Under the pieces are notes generated by a model. That model saw nothing but the letters and a program-made list of their open reading frames with translations, searched no databases and was not told where the DNA came from. Of a stretch of DNA of 64,000 nucleotides, positions 17,093 through 24,487 are shown in pieces (the stretch's first letter is position 1; the number at the start of each line of letters is the position of its first letter). The stretch is from JANNPJ01 sp965200525. GTDB lineage: Bacteria > Actinomycetota > Actinomycetes > Actinomycetales > Kineosporiaceae. The stretch is from positions 7,068,001-7,132,000 of the forward strand of contig OZ241368.1 in the NCBI GenBank assembly GCA_965200525.1, in the 5' to 3' direction. Made by a program: the position numbers and the translations under genes.

Positions 17093-17318
17093 CCCCGACC
17101 AGCGCTTTCTTTGACACCTCGCTTGCTCCAACTGCACCAGCAAGGAGCCCGCACCCTCCGCTTCGCCCCACCACACTCAGGCCAACCTCGAAGCTGGGCG
17201 CCTCTCGGATTCCGCCCTCTAACATCTCCAAGATCCACCGCAGCCACGTAGATCCGCCGCGACCACGCCCCCACCCACTGCTGGCAGCCGTGGAAGGCGT
17301 GGTCGCGACGATCCGCTC
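16932..17318. other. Non-coding 3' part of the island
   Basis: 387 bases between the ATPase stop and the stop of the convergent DHA2 exporter. C-rich on the plus strand, with the tandem CTGCACCGA repeat and partial echoes of the upstream sequence (CTCTGACCTGCAGTTCTCC near 16926 against CTGACCTGCGGTTTTCC near 16780). No supported gene. Confidence 0.45.
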
Positions 17319-18839
17319 TCAGAAAGCCTGACGGGCTCGCTTCGGCAACAGAAATCCGATGGCGAACGCGACAGCGGTAAGAGCCAGTGAGATCAGGATC
17401 GTGATCTGGGCAGCGTCGATCGGCCGCCCCGCGGCCAGTGCCGCCTGCGGGCCGAGCGTGTCGAATCCGAGCCGGCTGAAAAACACCGTGGCCAACACCG
17501 CAACCCCGAGCGAGGCGCCCAGTTGCTGCAACGCCTCCAGCAGACCGGAAGCCGACCCGACCTCGTGGTCCTCGACCTCGCCCATGATGATGTCGAACAG
17601 CGGCACGAAGATCATGCCCATCCCGAAGCCGAACAGCAGCAGGGCCGGCGTCAGGCGGAAGTACCCGGGTGTGGTGCCGACGTCGATCGAGCCGATCGCG
17701 AACCAGAGCGCCACGATGCCCGCCGCCATGATCGCCAGGCCGATGTGCAGGATCGGCCGACCGACCTTCACCATCGCCACGGCTCCGACGCCGGAGCCGA
17801 AGAACCCCCCGACCGCCCAGGCCGCCATCACCAGGCTCGCCCGCATGGGCGTGAACCCGAGCCCGACCTGAAGGAAAAGGCCCACCGTGAGCGAGAAGCC
17901 GACGATCGCACCGAAGAAGACGATCACGAAGACGACGCCGGAGGCGTACGAGCGCTTGGCCAGGACGCTCAGCTCGACCAGCGGGGTCAGGCCGGCCCGG
18001 GTGCGGCGCAACTGCTGGGCCACGAACAGCCCGAACACGGCCACCGATCCGGCCAGCAGGGCGAAGATCCAGGCCGGCCAGCCGAGTTCCCGCCCCTGGA
18101 CCAGCGGGTAGACGAGCAGGAACATGCCCAGGCCACCGAGCAGCGTCCCGACCAGGTCGAGCCGGCCCGGGCGAGCGGCGCCGGCGATCCGGTGGGCTGG
18201 AACGGCGCCCGGCAGTGCCGCCCGGCCGGCCAGCAGGGCGAACAAACCGATCGGCAGGTTGATCAGGAAGATCGTCCGCCAGCCGGCCCCGAACAGGTCG
18301 AGCTTGATCAGGGCCCCGGCCACCACCGGCCCGGCCACCGTGGACAGCCCGATGACCGGGCCCAGGGCGGCGAACGCCTTGCCGATCTCGGCCGGCGGGA
18401 ACAGGTCGCGGATCAGCCCGAAAGCCTGCGGTACCAGGGCGGCCGCGAACAGCCCCTGCCCCACCCGGGCGGCGATCAGGCTCTCCGGCGAGAAGGCGAG
18501 CGAACAGGCCAGGGACGCCGCAACGAAGCCGACCAGCCCGATCATCAGCATCCGGCGGCGGCCGTACATGTCGCCGAGCCGCCCGCCGGTGAGCAGCCCG
18601 ACGGCCAGGGCCAGGGTGTATCCGGCGGCCAGCCACTGCAGGGTGGCCAATGATCCGCCGAGGTCGGCCCGGATGGTCGGCGCCCCGACGTTGACGATCG
18701 TCGAGTCCAGCAGATTCATGATCATGGCGGCCAGGACGGCGGATAGGCCCAGCCAGCGGCGTCCCTCAGGTGCGGTGGGTGTGTGGGATCGGGCGGTCGG
18801 CCCGGCGATCAGAGCGTCGTCCCGGTCAGTGATGGTCAC
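17319..18839 (-). CDS. MFS multidrug exporter, DHA2 (EmrB/QacA) family
   Basis: 506 residues, about fourteen transmembrane segments. Visible family features: LDSTIVNVGAPTIRADL in helix 1, the motif-A loop GGRLGDMYGRRRML, and the motif-C-like GPVIGLSTVAGPVVAGALI in helix 5. Predicted proton-driven efflux of hydrophobic drugs or metabolites at the inner membrane. I chose GTG 18839 because GAGGAG stands 6 nt upstream; an upstream start would add about ten residues. A palindrome 46-76 nt upstream matches one beside the WYL regulator at 24.5 kb, suggesting regulation by that protein. Confidence 0.9.
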   Translation of the reverse strand: MTITDRDDALIAGPTARSHTPTAPEGRRWLGLSAVLAAMIMNLLDSTIVNVGAPTIRADLGGSLATLQWLAAGYTLALAVGLLTGGRLGDMYGRRRMLMIGLVGFVAASLACSLAFSPESLIAARVGQGLFAAALVPQAFGLIRDLFPPAEIGKAFAALGPVIGLSTVAGPVVAGALIKLDLFGAGWRTIFLINLPIGLFALLAGRAALPGAVPAHRIAGAARPGRLDLVGTLLGGLGMFLLVYPLVQGRELGWPAWIFALLAGSVAVFGLFVAQQLRRTRAGLTPLVELSVLAKRSYASGVVFVIVFFGAIVGFSLTVGLFLQVGLGFTPMRASLVMAAWAVGGFFGSGVGAVAMVKVGRPILHIGLAIMAAGIVALWFAIGSIDVGTTPGYFRLTPALLLFGFGMGMIFVPLFDIIMGEVEDHEVGSASGLLEALQQLGASLGVAVLATVFFSRLGFDTLGPQAALAAGRPIDAAQITILISLALTAVAFAIGFLLPKRARQAF

Positions 18840-18884
18840 GAGAATCTCCTCGGTTCGGGTGCTTGGCACACCTCGAACCTAGAA

Positions 18885-18915
18885 GTCGATCAGGCACAGT
18901 CGGTTCCTGATTGAC
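18885..18915. promoter_or_regulatory. Palindromic operator candidate upstream of DHA2 exporter
   Basis: GTCGATCAGG and CCTGATTGAC flank 11 nt. The core ATCAGG-N11-CCTGAT is identical in sequence and spacing to the palindrome at 24446-24468. Confidence 0.55.
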
Positions 18916-19015
18916 GCCGCTCGGCAGAATGATTTCGGGCCGTCGAGCGACTGTCCGCAGCACCCTGCGAGCTACGGACAGTCGCTCGTCCCCTCCGGCC
19001 AAAACTCCTTGCGGC

Positions 19016-20134
19016 TCAGCCGCAGCCGAGACTCTGCTGGTAGCGAGCCAGCTCCTGGCGCTTGGCCACCTGGTCGGCGTAGTCCCAGAGCACCTGCGGG
19101 TAGTCCCCTTCCTTGGACATCCGCTGCAGCACCGCCCACTGGCGACTGCCGCTCAGCACGTGGTCGACCGCAGCCATCGCGGGCTCGTCGCCGGCCGCCC
19201 GGGCCCGCTCGTACTTGTCCAGCCAGGCGCAGGTGACCTGGCCGATCACGGCCGCGCCGTACTGGTAGTAGTCGTTGGAGCCGTAGCTGGACAGCGTCGA
19301 GACGTCGAAACCGGCCGGCAGCGGCACGCCGACCAGCATCTGCCCGGCCACCTCGGACTCCTCGGCCGGGGTCACCACCGAGGCCGGAAGAACGGCCAGC
19401 CAGTCCTTGGCCGAGACCACCTTCAGCTTGCCCAGCAAGGCCTCGAACGCGGCCTGGTCGCCGACCCCACCCCGGATCTCCAGGAAGCTCTTGCCCTGGG
19501 CGGGCAGCATCACCGCGAGGTCGTCCGAGCTGTAGGTGAACAGGGCACCCCGGTGACCGAGCACGTTCAGGGTCTTGGGCTTGCTCACGCCGAGGCGATC
19601 CTCGTAGTAGCCCTGGTACTGCTCCGCCGGATACCAGTTCAGGCTCAACTGCAGCCCGCCCTGGGCGAAATGCGTCTCGCCGTAGTCGGCCGCGGTCTCG
19701 TCGACGTAGGTGATCTTCCAGGCCGGGTCGTCGATCAGCAGGTGCGGATTGCCGCTGCCCAGCGTGACCGGCGGCTGGGCTCCGGGCAGCACCACGACCT
19801 CGTTGCGCCCGTGGAAGGCGATCGTCGGCCCGGCGACCGCCGCGGCCAGGGCGGCCGCCGCGGCGACGGCGATCAGAGCCCGCCGCCGCCGGGTGACGGA
19901 CGTGCGCGCCCCCGCGGGCGGCAGGTCCGGCGGGCCGGATTCGAGGGCCAGAAGCGGCACGTCGGGCTCTAGTTCCGGCTCGAGGTGAACGGGGGCGGTT
20001 CGGCCCGTGGTCGGCGTTGACATGATCTGCTCCAGTAGCTCTGGCCCGCCCCGGCCGAGGTCCAGCGAACTGGCCAGAGCCACCTGTGACGGCTGGGCCT
20101 GAGCGACGAGCCGGTCGATCTCCTGGTCGTTCAT
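19016..20134 (-). CDS. Anti-sigma-like single-pass membrane protein
   Basis: 372 residues. N-terminal cytoplasmic part of about 88 residues, then RRRRALIAVAAAAALAAAVAGPTIAF as a single transmembrane segment preceded by arginines, and an exported domain of about 255 residues with no recognised family. The layout (starts within the stop of an ECF sigma gene, cytoplasmic head, one membrane span, external sensor part) is that of sigma/anti-sigma pairs, but no zinc-binding HxxxCxxC motif is visible. ATG 20134 has a strong AAGGAGG and overlaps the sigma stop (ATGA), so the two are translationally coupled. Confidence 0.75.
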   Translation of the reverse strand: MNDQEIDRLVAQAQPSQVALASSLDLGRGGPELLEQIMSTPTTGRTAPVHLEPELEPDVPLLALESGPPDLPPAGARTSVTRRRRALIAVAAAAALAAAVAGPTIAFHGRNEVVVLPGAQPPVTLGSGNPHLLIDDPAWKITYVDETAADYGETHFAQGGLQLSLNWYPAEQYQGYYEDRLGVSKPKTLNVLGHRGALFTYSSDDLAVMLPAQGKSFLEIRGGVGDQAAFEALLGKLKVVSAKDWLAVLPASVVTPAEESEVAGQMLVGVPLPAGFDVSTLSSYGSNDYYQYGAAVIGQVTCAWLDKYERARAAGDEPAMAAVDHVLSGSRQWAVLQRMSKEGDYPQVLWDYADQVAKRQELARYQQSLGCG

Positions 20135-20712
20135 CTGTCCTCCTTCGAGACGAGTACGGATCGGACACCCTGCAGATGTCCGGCCCACCCCGGATCGTGA
20201 CCGTCGGTGTCCTGAAGCTGCTCGCGCAACCGGGCGCGGGCCCGGGACAACCGGGCCCGGGCCACCTGAGGGGTCAGTTCCAGGGCGACGGCGATTTCCC
20301 GGGGTGCGAGCTGCTCCCAGGCGGCCAGCTGCAGCACCTCCCGATCACCCGGCTCGAGCCGGGCCAGTGCCTCCCGAACGACCCGCACCTGCACCACCTC
20401 GTCGGCCGGATCCCGGACGATCGACCGGTCCACCAGCTCGGTGCGCAGCCGCTCGCCCAGCCGGTCCCGACGGCCCTCACCGCGCAGGTGATTGGCCAGC
20501 ACCCGGCGGGCCACGCCGTAGAGCCAGGGCCGGGCGTCGGGTTCCGGGGGGACCTCGGCCCCGCGCCGCCAGGCCACCAGGAACGTCTCGGCCACCACAT
20601 CGGCGGCGTCCTCGGGAGCACTGACCCGGCGCAGCGAGTAGGCGAGGATGGCCTGCAGGTGCGCGGCGTAGAGCGCCCGGAAGCGTTCGTCGGAGCCGGC
20701 CGGCTGGTTCAC
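20131..20712 (-). CDS. ECF RNA polymerase sigma factor
   Basis: 193 residues. Region 2 is seen as FRALYAAHLQAILAYSLRRV followed by DAADVVAETFLVAWRR (about residues 9-48), region 4 as LEPGDREVLQLAAWEQLAPREIAVALELTPQVARARLSRAR (about 120-165, read in pieces). Directs RNA polymerase to a small regulon, likely controlled by the coupled membrane protein. GTG 20712 (VNQPAGSDERF) is preceded by GGGAGG at 11 nt; a GTG 12 bases upstream is an alternative. Head-to-head with a second sigma gene 123 bases away. Confidence 0.88.
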   Translation of the reverse strand: MNQPAGSDERFRALYAAHLQAILAYSLRRVSAPEDAADVVAETFLVAWRRGAEVPPEPDARPWLYGVARRVLANHLRGEGRRDRLGERLRTELVDRSIVRDPADEVVQVRVVREALARLEPGDREVLQLAAWEQLAPREIAVALELTPQVARARLSRARARLREQLQDTDGHDPGWAGHLQGVRSVLVSKEDR

Positions 20713-20835
20713 AGAAGTCCCCACCTCCCGTTCTTGTCCGGCAACCCGGTGATCGTGACAGGCCATTTTGCCCAGGACGCATAGTGAGGGCCCCCGGGAT
20801 CGGTCTAACAGGCGACAACACCATGGGGGTGAGCA

Positions 20836-21353
20836 ATGGACACCGCAGCGGAGCACGAGTTCCGTGAGTTCGTCGTGACCCGGTCCGCGGCCCTGATGCG
20901 CCTGGCCTACCTACTGGCCGGGGGCGATCAGCACGCGGCCGAGGACCTGCTGCAGATCGCCCTGGCCAAGACGGCGGCCCGCTGGTCGCGGATCGACAAC
21001 CCGGAGACCTACGTGCGCCGGATCCTCTACACCAGCAGGTCGACTCCTGGCGGATCCGTAAGCGCCGACCCGAGATCCAGGTGGCCGAGCCCCCCGATGC
21101 CGGGCAGGACGACGACACCCGGGCCGTCGACCTGCGGCTCACCCTGCGCAGCGCCCTGGCCCGGATCACCCCCCGGCAGCGGGCCGTGCTGGTGCTGCGC
21201 TTCTTCGAGGACCTGCCCGAGGCCGAGGTCGCCCAGATCCTCGGTTGCAGCGTCGGCACGGTCCGCAGCACCACTCACCGCTCGCTGGCGCGACTGCGCG
21301 CCGTCGCTCCCGAACTGCACGACCTCAGCCCGATCACGGAGGCCCGCCAGTGA
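20836..21353 (+). pseudogene. SigE-family ECF sigma factor, frameshifted
   Basis: The first 67 residues (EFREFVVTRSAALMRLAYLLAG ... YVRRILYT) form sigma region 2 in one frame. The continuation QQVDSWRIRKRRPEIQVAEP and a complete region 4 (ITPRQRAVLVLRFFEDLPEAEVAQILGCSVGTVRS, in pieces) is in another frame. The break is at about 21030: CTCTACACCAGCAG, where family members have Tyr-Asn-Gln-Gln (TACAACCAGCAG), so one A appears to be missing. Otherwise both halves are well preserved, so this is a recent mutation, a sequencing error or a programmed shift. The GTG of the next gene overlaps its TGA stop. Confidence 0.8.
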
Positions 21354-22516
21354 ACCTGGACACGCTCCTCAAGGACACCCTGGACGAGTGGTCGGCGCAG
21401 GCCCAGGTGCCGGCCGGCCTGGCCGAGGCGGCGTTGCGGCGGCGCTCGCGGCGGCGGACCCTCAGGATCGGGCTGGCCGCCGGGTCGACGGCCGTGCTGG
21501 TCGCCGCGGCCGCGGCCGTCTTCTCGATCGGCGGGACGCCGCAGTCGTCGTCCCGGCCGCTGATCCAGCCGGCCACGCTCTCGACCGACACCAGCGTGCG
21601 AGCCGACCTCGGCACCGGCTTCCCGAACCACCTGGTCGCGGCTGGGCACGTCGCCGTCGGGGCCTACTACGCGGTGCACGCGGGCGCGAAGGGCACCACC
21701 CCGCAGAGCTACCAGCGCACCTGGTATGTCTACGACCCGGCTCTGGGCACCTACCAGCCGACACCGTGGGCCTACGTCGACGTCGCCCCCGGTCTGCAGC
21801 AGGCGGCCGTGCTCGAGGGCCCGCTGCCGGCGTCCCGGGTCGGCATTCTCGACCTGCGGACCCAGCAGGTGATCGGGTGGATCCCGGTCCCGCGCCCAGT
21901 CGGCGGGCTGGTCTGGTCGCCGGACGGACGCCGCTTGCTGCTGACCACCTACACGGCCTCGCCCGACACCATGAATGACGGCTCGGGCTCACCCCGTTCC
22001 GGGTTCTACGTCGTGAACGCCGCCGCCGAGCTCGGGCCGTTCCACCCTCTGCCCCCGATCGCCGACAACTGGAACACCCGCCAGGATCTGGGCTGGAGCC
22101 GCACCGGAACGCTGATCTGGGCCCCCACGGTCACCGATCCCTCGAAAGTCTTCTACGACCTGAACGGCGCCGCGCGCCCCGCCCCGGCCCGCGAGGACGA
22201 CGGCACGCTCCAGGACGCGGGGCTCTCACCGGACGGCACGATGCAGGTCAAGTTCGGGCCCGGGTCCGGCCCGGCCGTCACCGTCTCGAAGATCAGCGAC
22301 GGCCGAAAGGTGGCGGTGCTGCCCCTGGAACAGGCCCGGGCCTGGGCCGACGACCACCAGCTGTTCGGGATCGGCTGCGGGCCCGACTGCTCGGGCAAGG
22401 GCGAGTTCCACAACCGGCTGGTCCTGGCCGACCTCGACGGGACGATCACCCCGCTCACCCAGTACCGCAAGGGTGACCAGCTCGGCACCTGGGAGCCTAC
22501 CTTCACCCATCGCTGA
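21350..22516 (+). CDS. Membrane-anchored anti-sigma-like protein with beta-propeller-like exterior
   Basis: 388 residues. Short cytoplasmic head (MNLDTLLKDTLDEWSAQA type start), then RRRSRRRTLRIG and a transmembrane segment at about residues 40-62, then an external domain of about 320 residues with repeated W/Y-rich strands (GGLVWSPDGRRLLL, LGWSRTGTLIWAP, DAGLSPDGTMQVKF), a PD40/WD40-like beta-propeller look. GTG 21350 overlaps the stop of the frameshifted sigma gene (GTGA), so it is the partner of that sigma factor. Function as sensor/anti-sigma is inferred from arrangement, not from a motif. Confidence 0.75.
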   Translation: MNLDTLLKDTLDEWSAQAQVPAGLAEAALRRRSRRRTLRIGLAAGSTAVLVAAAAAVFSIGGTPQSSSRPLIQPATLSTDTSVRADLGTGFPNHLVAAGHVAVGAYYAVHAGAKGTTPQSYQRTWYVYDPALGTYQPTPWAYVDVAPGLQQAAVLEGPLPASRVGILDLRTQQVIGWIPVPRPVGGLVWSPDGRRLLLTTYTASPDTMNDGSGSPRSGFYVVNAAAELGPFHPLPPIADNWNTRQDLGWSRTGTLIWAPTVTDPSKVFYDLNGAARPAPAREDDGTLQDAGLSPDGTMQVKFGPGSGPAVTVSKISDGRKVAVLPLEQARAWADDHQLFGIGCGPDCSGKGEFHNRLVLADLDGTITPLTQYRKGDQLGTWEPTFTHR

Positions 22517-22546
22517 TTGAATGGGGTCGGCGATGGGAGGGGTGCG

Positions 22547-22945
22547 ATGAACGGCGGAACCACCCGTGCCGTTGCCGGGGCCCGTTCCGGGCGCCCGGTG
22601 GCCGGCTGGTTGCTGGCTGCCCTCGCCCTGGCCTGGATCGGTCTGGGCGGCTCCCTGGCGCCGCTCGCCCCCGGGGCGGACGGGTCGAGAGCACCGGTCA
22701 CGGTCGCCTCGATGCAGTCGCTCGACTCGGGACCGGCCCCGGCCTGGTCGGCCTCCCGGCTGCAGATTGCCCCGGTGGCCCGGGCCACGCCCGGGTCGCC
22801 GTTCGTTCCCCCACTGCTGCCGGCCTCCCCGCTCTGGGCCGGGCCGGCCCCGCTGCTCGCCTCGTTGCCTCTCGCCCTCGCACCGGCCGCCGGCCGGCTA
22901 CCGCGGGGCGGGCTGGGGTCGCGCGCCCCGCCGTCGTCCTTCTGA
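22547..22945 (+). CDS. Small hypothetical protein with one membrane segment
   Basis: 132 residues. A transmembrane or signal segment (VAGWLLAALALAWIGLGG, about residues 19-36) is followed by a low-complexity tail rich in Ala, Pro and Leu. ATG 22547 is preceded by GGGAGGGG. It follows the anti-sigma-like gene by 30 bases in the same direction. Low complexity means it could be fast-evolving or spurious; no family recognised. Confidence 0.5.
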   Translation: MNGGTTRAVAGARSGRPVAGWLLAALALAWIGLGGSLAPLAPGADGSRAPVTVASMQSLDSGPAPAWSASRLQIAPVARATPGSPFVPPLLPASPLWAGPAPLLASLPLALAPAAGRLPRGGLGSRAPPSSF

Positions 22946-22985
22946 GGTTCCCCGGTTTCTTTTTCGCCGTTCTCAGGAGACACCT

Positions 22986-23147
22986 ATGCCTATTGATGTA
23001 CTGCTGCGCGCCGTTCTAGCCGTGATCCTGTTCGTGTTGATCTTCATCGTCCCGGTGGTGCTCTGCCTGCGCGACCTGCGCAGCGGCCGGGCCGATCCGG
23101 GCTACGAGGCCAAGGCGGTGCGCGATTCGCTGAGAAATACCGGGTGA
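22986..23147 (+). CDS. Small single-pass membrane protein (53 aa)
   Basis: Encodes MPIDVLLRAVLAVILFVLIF... with one strong hydrophobic segment (residues 6-28) and a charged tail containing LRDLRSG and YEAKAVRDSL. ATG 22986 has GGAGA 6 nt upstream. Ends just before a strong hairpin. Typical of small actinobacterial membrane proteins without known function; it is probably the last gene of the sigma / anti-sigma run. Confidence 0.65.
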   Translation: MPIDVLLRAVLAVILFVLIFIVPVVLCLRDLRSGRADPGYEAKAVRDSLRNTG

Positions 23148-23168
23148 CGCCGGTGCGCGCGGCCTGAC

Positions 23169-23204
23169 GTCCGGGCCGGGGATCGAGCAGTCCCCGGCCC
23201 GGAC
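23169..23204 (+). terminator. Strong hairpin terminator
   Basis: Perfect 14-bp arms GTCCGGGCCGGGGA / TCCCCGGCCCGGAC with an 8-nt loop, 21 nt after the small membrane protein gene. No T-run, as common in high-GC genomes. Confidence 0.65.
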
Positions 23205-23244
23205 CGAGCCGGTACCGAGCCGGCACCGAGCCGGGACCGAGCCT
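23201..23244. repeat. Four tandem 11-mers
   Basis: Four copies of GNACCGAGCCG (second base G, T, C, G; last copy ends CT), immediately after the terminator hairpin and just before the chorismate mutase gene. Confidence 0.7.
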
Positions 23245-23270
23245 GAGCGGGGCCGGTTATGCTCGAGCTC

Positions 23271-23600
23271 ATGACCAGCCCGACCACCCCCCTGGATCGC
23301 GAGAGCGGCCTGGCTGAACTGCTGGAATGCCGCGGCAGCATCGACAATCTGGACGCCGCGCTGATCGCCCTGCTGGCCGAACGGTTCAAGATCACCCAAC
23401 GGGTGGGGCGGATCAAGGCCGACCTGGACCTGCCGCCGGCCGATCCGGCCCGCGAGCGCCAGCAGATCGACCGGCTGCGCCGCCTGGCCGAGGACGCGAA
23501 GCTCGATCAGGCCTTCGCCGAGAAGCTGCTGACCTTCATCATCGCCGAGGTGGTCCGCCACCACGAGTCGATCGCCCGCGACACGCAGTCCGGTAGCTGA
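23271..23600 (+). CDS. Chorismate mutase (AroQ class)
   Basis: 109 residues, all-helical AroQ fold. Key pieces: ECRGSIDNLDAALIALLAERFKI (helix 1 with the active-site Arg and the ID.LD pattern), VGRIKAD with the catalytic Lys, and a C-terminal helix FAEKLLTFIIAEVVRHHE. Converts chorismate to prephenate in phenylalanine/tyrosine synthesis, cytoplasmic. Start could be ATG 23259 or ATG 23271; neither has a good ribosome binding site, and 23271 is nearer the family length. No other aromatic-pathway gene is adjacent. Confidence 0.88.
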   Translation: MTSPTTPLDRESGLAELLECRGSIDNLDAALIALLAERFKITQRVGRIKADLDLPPADPARERQQIDRLRRLAEDAKLDQAFAEKLLTFIIAEVVRHHESIARDTQSGS

Positions 23601-23630
23601 TCTCAGCCCCCTAAGCTCACTCAGTCCACG

Positions 23631-24410
23631 TCAGCTCAGGAAGGCCCGGACCATCGGGATCGCCTCGGGGTGGCGGAGCACGTCGGCGTGCCCGGCCCCT
23701 TCGATGACGTGCAGCTTCGCCTGCGGCGCGGTGGCGACGACGTGCTCAGCCACGGCCAGCCGCTCCTCGTCGGCCGAGCCGACCAGCATCAGGGTCGGGG
23801 GGCCGAACGCGGCCAGGGCGGCCTCGCCGATACCGGCGTCGAGTTCGGCCGTGCGCATGTAGGCGGCCAGGGCCAGGGGGTCGTTGGCCGCGAACGCCGC
23901 CCGAGTGGGCGGGTCCAGCGGGCCCCCGGAGTGGGCCTGCCAGCCGTCGAGGAAGCCGGCCATTCCGCCGTCCTCCAGGGCCTGGATGCAGTGCGGGAAG
24001 AACACCCGGTCGAAGGCGCCCGGGGAGTTGCCGGGAGCTCCGGCGGCGCTGACGAACCGGCCGATCCGGCCCGGTGCGGCCTCGGCCACCGAGAACCCGA
24101 TCCGCCCGCCGAGCGAGTAGCCGAGGTAGTCGGCCCGGGGCACGTCGAGCGCGTCGAGCACGGCCAGCACGTCGGCGACGAACAGGTCCATCGTGTAGGC
24201 GCCCGGATCGTGCGGTTTGCCGCTGCGGCCGTGGCCGCGCAGGTCGAGGGTGATCACGGTGTGATCCGGGTCGAACTCTCGCAGGTAGCCGAAGCCGCGC
24301 CAGATCACCTGGGACAGGGCCGTTCCGTGGACCAGGACGAGCGCCGGGCCGGCCCCGGTACGGCGGTAGGCGATCCGCACGCCGTCCACCGGATTGCTCA
24401 CGTAGTCCAT
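23631..24410 (-). CDS. Alpha/beta hydrolase
   Basis: 259 residues of the alpha/beta hydrolase fold. Oxyanion segment LVLVHGTALS, nucleophile elbow GYSLGG, acid in VGSADEER and catalytic His in EGAGHAD give a complete Ser-Asp-His triad. Substrate unknown; relatives include esterases, 3-oxoadipate enol-lactonases and C-C hydrolases. ATG 24410 is preceded by TACGGT at exactly 7 nt (24423-24418), fitting a leaderless transcript; a GTG 18 bases upstream is less likely. Divergent from the WYL regulator, sharing a palindromic operator. Confidence 0.85.
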   Translation of the reverse strand: MDYVSNPVDGVRIAYRRTGAGPALVLVHGTALSQVIWRGFGYLREFDPDHTVITLDLRGHGRSGKPHDPGAYTMDLFVADVLAVLDALDVPRADYLGYSLGGRIGFSVAEAAPGRIGRFVSAAGAPGNSPGAFDRVFFPHCIQALEDGGMAGFLDGWQAHSGGPLDPPTRAAFAANDPLALAAYMRTAELDAGIGEAALAAFGPPTLMLVGSADEERLAVAEHVVATAPQAKLHVIEGAGHADVLRHPEAIPMVRAFLS

Positions 24411-24443
24411 GACCTGAACCGTATCCACCGGCCGACGGCACCT

Positions 24444-24470
24444 GCATCAGGAAGCAAGCGTTCCTGATGC
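24444..24470. promoter_or_regulatory. Palindromic operator between hydrolase and WYL regulator
   Basis: GCATCAGGAA and TTCCTGATGC are perfect 10-bp arms around 7 nt. The inner core ATCAGG-N11-CCTGAT recurs upstream of the DHA2 exporter at 18889-18911. It lies just upstream of the -10 candidates on both sides (24418-24423 minus, 24476-24481 plus), so binding would block both promoters. Confidence 0.7.
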
Positions 24471-24475
24471 GAGGT

Positions 24476-24481
24476 TAGTCT
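24476..24481 (+). promoter_or_regulatory. Candidate -10 of leaderless WYL regulator promoter
   Basis: TAGTCT ends 6 nt before the ATG at 24488; no Shine-Dalgarno is present between. Confidence 0.45.
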
Positions 24482-24487
24482 TGGTCC

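Noticed and set aside
16585..17331. 248-codon frame spanning the ATPase tail and the following non-coding DNA
   Set aside because: Pro/Thr/His-rich, no ribosome binding site, made largely of repeat-containing C-rich DNA. Not supported as a gene.
19016..22516. Interpreting the two sigma-linked membrane proteins as zinc-binding anti-sigma factors (ZAS)
   Set aside because: Neither has the HxxxCxxC motif. They are described as anti-sigma-like only by position and topology.
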